A DNA stretch of 64,000 nt, from contig CM055094.1 in the NCBI GenBank assembly GCA_029204225.1, positions 67,356,536-67,420,535 of the forward strand, in the 5' to 3' direction. Below the pieces are notes generated by a model that was not told the DNA's origin, searched no databases, and worked only from the letters and a program-made list of their open reading frames with translations. This document shows positions 58,495-64,000 of this stretch, piece after piece (position 1 is the stretch's first letter; each line of letters opens with the position of its first letter). The DNA is from Diphasiastrum complanatum (taxonomy: Eukaryota; Streptophyta; Lycopodiopsida; Lycopodiales; Lycopodiaceae). Both the position numbers and the translations under genes were made by a program.

Positions 58495-58653
58495 TCACTT
58501 TGATTCGTCGTCTTCAGGTTTTATTTCTGTACCTGTAACAACATCCCATAATTTATTGGCGATTAGCAAGGTCTTCATCTTAAATTTCCACAAGTGATAA
58601 TTGGATCCATCCAGCTTGTCTGTGATAAGACCGGCTTTATTTTGAGAATCCAT
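58495..58653 (-). pseudogene. copia element C, gag N-terminal fragment
   Basis: Starts at ATG 58653 (minus): MDSQNKAGLITDKLDGSNYH, then LWKFKMKTLLIANKLWDVVT and a stop at 58495. 'LDGSNYHLWKFKMKTLL' is the classical copia gag opening (DUF4219/UBN2). The rest of gag and pol is missing to the left. About 200 bp upstream on the same strand lie a mutated primer site and an LTR end, so this is the 5' stub of a copia element. Confidence 0.85.
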
Positions 58654-58849
58654 TTGGAACTTAATCTGTCGATTGTATCGATGACGCTGAAATGTATTAA
58701 TGCCAACAACAAGAAATCAATTCTCTGATACTGAAAGGTTGAAAAGAACTGAAGAGTATGATATCAATTTGATATCGCAAAAGATATCAAGTATTAGAGC
58801 TTTTGCTCTGATATCATATTGGAATCAGATAAAGAAGTAACGATTTAGC

Positions 58850-59140
58850 CTTGATACCATGTCGGAAATTGGTGTGCAGAAGATAGGTCTAGTTCGAAAA
58901 GAAACGAATGAAAATAATTCGTCACAACTAGAAAACTCTGAGTTTATCCACGTAGAGTATCCACGCGAGACCCGACACTTAGTCAATTTTTTGAAATTTT
59001 GTTTGCGTGAAACATCCACGTGTGGATTATCCACGCCAAAAAATTTTTGAACACGCCTCCGGCCAGTCCACCGGTGTTTTTCTGACATGGCGCTGAAAAA
59101 TTTATGCGCGTGGATTATCCACGCAAAATTGAATTTTGAG
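58850..59140 (-). repeat. copia C LTR end with GTGGATTATCCACG palindromes, plus primer site
   Basis: On the minus strand the LTR ends ...AATTTCCGACA (about 58862), followed by TGGTATCAAGGC, a mutated initiator-Met primer site. The LTR contains GTGGATTATCCAC-type palindromes near 59025 and 59110. The same sequence recurs at 37751-38000. Confidence 0.75.
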
Positions 59141-59432
59141 ATTTTGGCAAGTTTGCTCTTTAATGAGGAATTGATGAATGATGAATGTGATATTTTTTGT
59201 GTCTAATGAATAGATCTGAATATGGACAAAGTATTATACTTTCCACGTGTGTGACAGGATGTGAAGATCAATTATTTCAGTTTTATTGTGGTGTTCAAAA
59301 GCTCTTGCCAATTAGATGGAAAATAGGCTGAATTGTGCGCTAATTTTCTATCTATTAGATATAAGTGAAACCTTTGATGCTTTTTCAAGGTTTTAGCATC
59401 CAAATGAGGTTCATAACCTTTGATTTTAACAT
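59141..59432 (+). repeat. copia D LTR (partial)
   Basis: Ends ...ATTTTAACA at 59432 directly before TGGTATCAGAGCC (59433). It abuts the oppositely oriented copia C LTR. The first 135 bp recur at 38515-38650. Confidence 0.75.
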
Positions 59433-59950
59433 GGTATCAGAGCCCAAATGCAACCATCAAGGATCAAATACAAGGAAGAGAGAAGCAATTACAAGTTGAT
59501 GATTGTTTAATTTTTATTGCCCTTATTACTACCTTAAGTTTGATGACGTTCCTTCAAGTATGAATGAAACTATAGCAACAAAAGAGTGATTTGATGTAAT
59601 GAAAAGTGAGTATATGATGCATTGTTTGAGATACATGTAAAATTATTGATCCTCCATCAAAGATACAAATTGTTACTATTTGCAAATGGGTCTTTAAGGT
59701 CAAGCTTAATCAAGATGGTAGTGTGAACAATTTCAAAACAAGACTAGTTGCCAAGGGATATACTCAATTCAAGGGGATTGACTATGATGAAACATTTGAT
59801 TTTGTCATAGTTTGTGGTGGTGATTTCATTAACTCACATGCTTTTAGTGATTTACTGCCTTTGCAACATTCGCTAAAACTGAGAATTTTCTTGGAACATG
59901 AAGTTGTACATCTATCTTCACCAACATTATCTCCAAAAAAATGGGATTGA
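59433..59950 (+). pseudogene. copia element D, primer site and RT N-terminal fragment
   Basis: After an intact primer site (59433-59445) and a short leader, internal deletion brings the sequence straight to the copia RT start: [39 protein letters not shown] (about 59685-59800). This is the fingers region of copia RT (CKWVxKxKxxxDGxxxxxKARLVAKGYxQxxGxDYxETF). The next blocks are unrelated, so RT is truncated. It is a dead internal-deletion derivative. Confidence 0.9.
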
Positions 59951-60032
59951 AGTCAAACTATGTCTATTATTTTCACTTACTTGACCATAAATGAGATTCT
60001 ATTTTGGCTAAATAACAATCATTTGAAAGCAT

Positions 60033-60108
60033 TGCAAGAATCAATTTCATTCAGAATTGCAATAATCAATTTTTATTCAGAATTACAAGAATCAATTTCA
60101 TCAACGAC
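60033..60108. repeat. ~27-bp tandem repeat, 3 units
   Basis: Units of about 25-27 bp with core (T)GCAAGAATCAATTTCATTCAGAA, the last partial. It lies just outside the 3' end of the CACTA copy 3 coding region, so it may be subterminal element sequence. Confidence 0.8.
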
Positions 60109-63100
60109 AACATCTTGCAATTCATCTCCTCTTAGATGATTTTCATCATCACTCTCACTTTCAAAAATTATTTCATCATCTTGACTATTAGAATTTCTAT
60201 TCTCAAAATCTATGGAAGTGGGTGCTTCAAGTATGGTTTGACGATTTACTACATCTCTAGGTAGCTCAATCTCATAGTTTAAATGAAGGCATTTCATTCT
60301 CAACATTTGCACCCTCAAATACTCGTCGTGAACGTGGTTCAACTTGAGCTACAAACCACCATATCTTGTTTAGTCGATCTGGTTGAAAAAACACCTACAA
60401 AAATCACTATTTTAGAACATATCGAAAACTCAAATACTGAAGTCACTTGCAATAAAATGAAAAACATCATAGCATAGCATGAGCACCTGCTCACAGTGAT
60501 GAGGCAACACCAATGTGTCAAAGGACTCCATGCTCAATGTTTTTGATGAATCAATTGCAAAAAATCCATTTGCATCCGATTTTACGGTTGTGTTTGGCCC
60601 TCTACAAACTACCTTGAACCATTTCACATTATATAAAAAATAGTGTCCACTTTCACAAATGACACATCATAAATATTTTGTATAGTTCCTACGTATTCTA
60701 TATCTCCTGAGATGGGATTTCGATCTCGTGCACTGCTTTGACTTTCTTGTTGGAAAGATGCTATTACACCACAATCGTGTGTGCGTCTCTTGTTATCAAT
60801 CCTTTCAATGCGAAAGTGAAAACCAAAAGCCCATATAGCATTTACATTTTGCACTACCACATGACAAACATAAATCTCATAAATAATCACTGTGAATGAC
60901 ATGGTGTTTCAAAATGATTAAACAAATATTGTTATAAACAAGAATGTTCTAATAATAAAGTATCTAAAGAATAATACCTTCCATTCGTATCCTCTTGCAA
61001 AGTCTCATTCTACGTTTGATATTTTTTGTCCCTCTTTTGTTGCTTTTTGTAGTGTGTCATGCATCCAATCTATAGTGCATTGCTTGGGAAATGGCTCAAG
61101 ATCATGTGAACTTGAGGCCATGTGTCTACCTCTATTCTGTTGTTGGTGCTTTCTAGACAAGGCCCTCTCTTTTTTCTCTTCTTCATATAGGTCTAACCAT
61201 TTAGCCATAACTCCACAATTATAAGACATGAATGTAGTAATTTTTTCTCGTTGGAAGGGTGCCAACCTATGGACCTTTCCCATCCCTTGAGGTTTTTCAC
61301 TAGTTACCTCTTCGGCTTCCTCATCACGCCACAATAGTGGAGCAGATGGATGTAGTTGGTGAAAAATTTCAGTAACATAAAAGAGAGATTCATGTACTAA
61401 CCATCCCTCTGACATACTACCTTCAGGCCTTGTCTTTTAATGCATAAAATCTTTTAAGACTTTCATGTATCTTTCCATAAAGAACATCCACCTAAAAAGT
61501 CACAAATGGTTAGAATAAGTGTTTTATTTAATGAATTCATATATCAACTGATTTAGTTTAAATACACATGCAAAAGAAAATTTATGCACTTATACCTAGT
61601 GTGCACTGGACCAGCAATAGAAACTTCTTCAACCAAGTGCACCAATAAATGCACTTGTGAGTCCATGATGGAAGTCGGAAAATATCTCTCAAACATGCAC
61701 ACAATCTCCACCATATCCTCATGTCTCTTGCGAAGATCCAACTCACGGATTTCTTTTGAACACATCCATCTGCAACATATTCAATCCATTTTATGTCTAT
61801 TTAAATTTCCAATCAATAAATACTAAATAAAAAAATGCACCAAGTACATGTAAATACCTGACAATGATTGATAGTTTGTATATGGTCTCACAAATATCTT
61901 TTGACAAGCACCCACGAATTGACAATGGATAGATGAATTGAATCATCTTTAGCCAATCATGAGATTTGAGACCTTGCAACTTTCCGTCCACTATGAATGA
62001 TCACCGGAGATAATGGACAAAACCAGTTGGTGTTCTAATGTCATGAATAATGGAGCGCACATGGTTAAGCTCCTCCTTAGTGAATGTCCAAGGTACTTTT
62101 GGAGCATGATATTCACCATCCTTTATCCAATATTCTTTTTTGGTGTTTGATTCTTTTAGATCGTGCCTTGCAACAATCGTATCTTTTTCACCAATCAAGT
62201 GTTTCCAAATAGATTCACCCACATTTTCAAATATGTGCATGGGATCAAGTAGGTGATTAATCAAAAGGTTATTCTAATATTCCAAACGATGAAATATAGA
62301 TAATCTTTTCATACCATTGATTGGCTTTGCTTGAGACTCCTCCCATAGTTTTCGCCAATCTTTCACGGACATCCTCTTTGGAGGCGCCTCTCTCTCAACT
62401 CTTCCTTCAAAGCCTCTTCTATGAGTGTCTCTGAATGGATGGCCTTCATGCTTTTTTCCAGCCGTTTGAAAGCCTGCCCAACAAATGGATACTATCAATC
62501 ATTATTAAAAAAAGTATATGTCAAAGAGTAATTATAGCCATTGTAGTATATCATGTAAATGTCAAGAATTACTAGTTGTATGTAACTGTAAACAAACTCC
62601 TATGTACACAAGATAGACATTGTTTGAATGATTACTTGAGCATTCACCTAATCCTGGATAGTCATGCATTGTCCACATTACAATGGCATGTAGTGTAAAC
62701 TCCCTCTCATGTAAGGGACGCGAAATGTTATATGCTTTTATCCCCTTCCACAAATCTTCCAACTCGTCAATAAGCAGCTCAAGATACACATCCATGTTCT
62801 CAACCTTGCGTTGGCCAGGAATTAAAAGTGCCAACATAATGTGTCTCTTTTTTGTACTCAGCCAAGGAGGAATATTATAATTTACCAAGCAAACAGGCCA
62901 AATGGACTACGTAGTTGTTCGTACACCAAAGGGGTTCACACCATCTGTTGCAAGACCAAATCTCACATTTCTTGACTCATTGGCAAAGCTTGAATACTCT
63001 TTGTTGATGTGTTTCCATGCAGGTGATTCTGAAGGTACCCTCATCATCCCATCCGTAGAGGTATGGTGTGCATGCCAGTCCATAAGTTGTGCAAGAGATT

Positions 63101-64000
63101 TACAACGAAATAAACGTTGCAATCATGGAATTATTGGAAAATATCGTAAAACTTTGCACAGAATGGTTGCCCCTTGCAAATCATTTCTATATCAAGGAGT
63201 ATCACAAATGGGACATTTCTTGAGTGATTCGTACCTTCCTCGATATAAAATACAATCTTTTGGACATGCATGATATTGCTTGTAGTCCATCCCAATGTTA
63301 GACAACATCTTTCGTGCCTCAACTCTTGTCTCAGACATGACATTCCCTTATGGGAGAATTTTGTTTTTCAATAGTTTGTACATGACAAAATAAGTCATTG
63401 TAAATAAATTATCACTCGATGTCCAAATTGTAAATTTCGTTTCAAAGCAAAAATGACAAGTAGATGAAAAAAAAATTACTCAAATAATGATGTGAGGCTT
63501 TGGTCACTCCATCTATATTTGACTTGAAGATTTAATAGAAGTAGAGAAATCGCCAAACGGGATGTCTTTGCTTCAAGATACAATGCGGTCTTTGATTCTT
63601 CTTGCAATTTCTTTTCTTCTTTAGACAAAAGTGCCTCATCTTGTTCATTGTGTCTAGCTGCACTATTGTTCTCATACATATCATCCAACATGTCTCCTAT
63701 GACTTCAAATTCATCATTCATTGGAAGCTCATTTTCATCGTTAGAACTTTTTTGTGAAGAAGTAGATCTAGATGAGCTAGATTCAGATGCATTAGTCTCT
63801 TGATTAATGCGCTCATCAATTTCCATCATCTCTTTTAAGCCTTGACGTAGACGACAAGGTAATTGCTTTATATGAGGATCGTTGTATTGCATTCGTCGTC
63901 TACGTCGACCATTACGAGGATTATTGTCTCCAACACTAAATGAGTATGAAGAATCCTATATATCAAAATAACAAGAAGTAGGTTGAAACAATGCTTAATA
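60070..64000 (-). pseudogene. CACTA (En/Spm) TNP2-like transposase, copy 3, nearly complete, runs off window
   Basis: Multi-exon transposase on the minus strand. N-terminal part 63980-63480 (RRRRMQYNDPHIKQLP; acidic Ser-rich; LNLQVKYRWSDQSLTSLF). Core exon 63370-62640: DYKQYHAC..., FRCKSLAQLMDWHAHHTSTD, VNYNIPPWLSTKKRHIMLAL, DVYLELLIDELEDLWKGIKA, FTLHAIVMWTMHDYPGLGEC. Then 62498-61860: HEGHPFRDTHRRGFEGRV, NHLLDPMHIFENVGESIW, VPWTFTKEELNHVR, LKSHDWLKMIQFIYPLSIRG. 61765-61610: FERYFPTSIMDSQVHLLVHL. The next intron (donor AG|GTATAAG, acceptor TTTTTAG) leads into WMFFMERYMKVLKDFMH and PEGSMSEGWLVHESLFYV (DUF4218-like). DUF4216-like part 60902-60430; acidic tail to about 60073. Breaks: in-frame stops near 63127, 62905, 62273, 61995 and 61437; splice acceptor ACAG changed to ACAA near 63382. 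Confidence 0.92.

Noticed and set aside
58825-59088. Minus-strand frame conserved at 37750-38043 as a protein family
   Set aside because: Both lie in the end of the same LTR, next to a primer site, and are explained by shared LTR DNA and palindromes rather than coding constraint.

Overview
The window looks like intergenic nuclear DNA of a land plant with a large, transposon-filled genome. The evidence is Ty1/copia and Ty3/gypsy retroelements, CACTA (En/Spm) transposase relics with plant domain order, plant-type CCCTAAA telomere units, a plant LRR receptor-kinase relic and a truncated plastid-type trnV-GAC. I cannot name the species. I saw no convincing intact single-copy host gene. Nearly everything recognisable is a mobile element, a broken gene or a simple repeat.

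Layout. 1-3.5 kb: uncharacterised DNA with a 60-bp coding-phase tandem repeat and a strong hairpin. 3.56-4.04 kb: telomere units, long CT arrays and a minisatellite. 4.36-6.70 kb: CACTA copy 1 (+), carrying a 641-bp insertion. 8.5-10.3 kb: a second CACTA family (+). 12.0-19.9 kb: a minus-strand copia element (B) split by a non-autonomous LTR element (L1) that has three LTRs and a TATCC target duplication. 20.1-21.2 kb: microsatellites and a palindrome cluster next to a CACTA-like terminus. 21.7-23.9 kb: foldback/MITE-like sequence and an LRR-kinase relic. 25.2-28.3 kb: a fragment of an unrecognised family (Z) and a transposase-like gene with a 97-bp intron. 29-36 kb: copia fragments, an LTR-element ORF (Y) and an inverted LTR pair. 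36.2-39.3 kb: CT arrays, a trnV fragment and LTR debris. 39.4-43.9 kb: gypsy RT/RNase H followed by a 946-codon reading frame (X) and a probable LTR. 44.2-47.7 kb: an H3/CENH3-like histone ORF and a Ulp1-like peptidase ORF (both -), diverging from a longer Z copy (+) across a symmetrical promoter rich in CACGTG repeats. 47.7-51.1 kb: a second copy of the L family (-). 52.15-57.62 kb: a full-length copia element (A) with matching LTRs and ACCTA target duplications but no reverse-transcriptase core. 58.5-59.95 kb: two copia relics. 60.07-64.0 kb: CACTA copy 3 (-), the fullest transposase copy, running off the window.

How the parts relate. CACTA copies 1 and 3 belong to one family and share one nonsense codon. 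L1 and L2 are one LTR family. Elements A, B and L share an unexplained coding module where RT should be. Most internal stops whose ancestral codon can be inferred look like C-to-T or G-to-A changes, as expected in methylated, silenced repeats. The most original locus is 44.2-47.7 kb: a histone-H3-length ORF with a CENH3-like fold, 18 bp from a Ulp1-like protease ORF, opposite a gene whose paralogue sits beside the transposase-like gene at 26-28 kb. I infer, without proof, that these are pieces of one large undescribed element.
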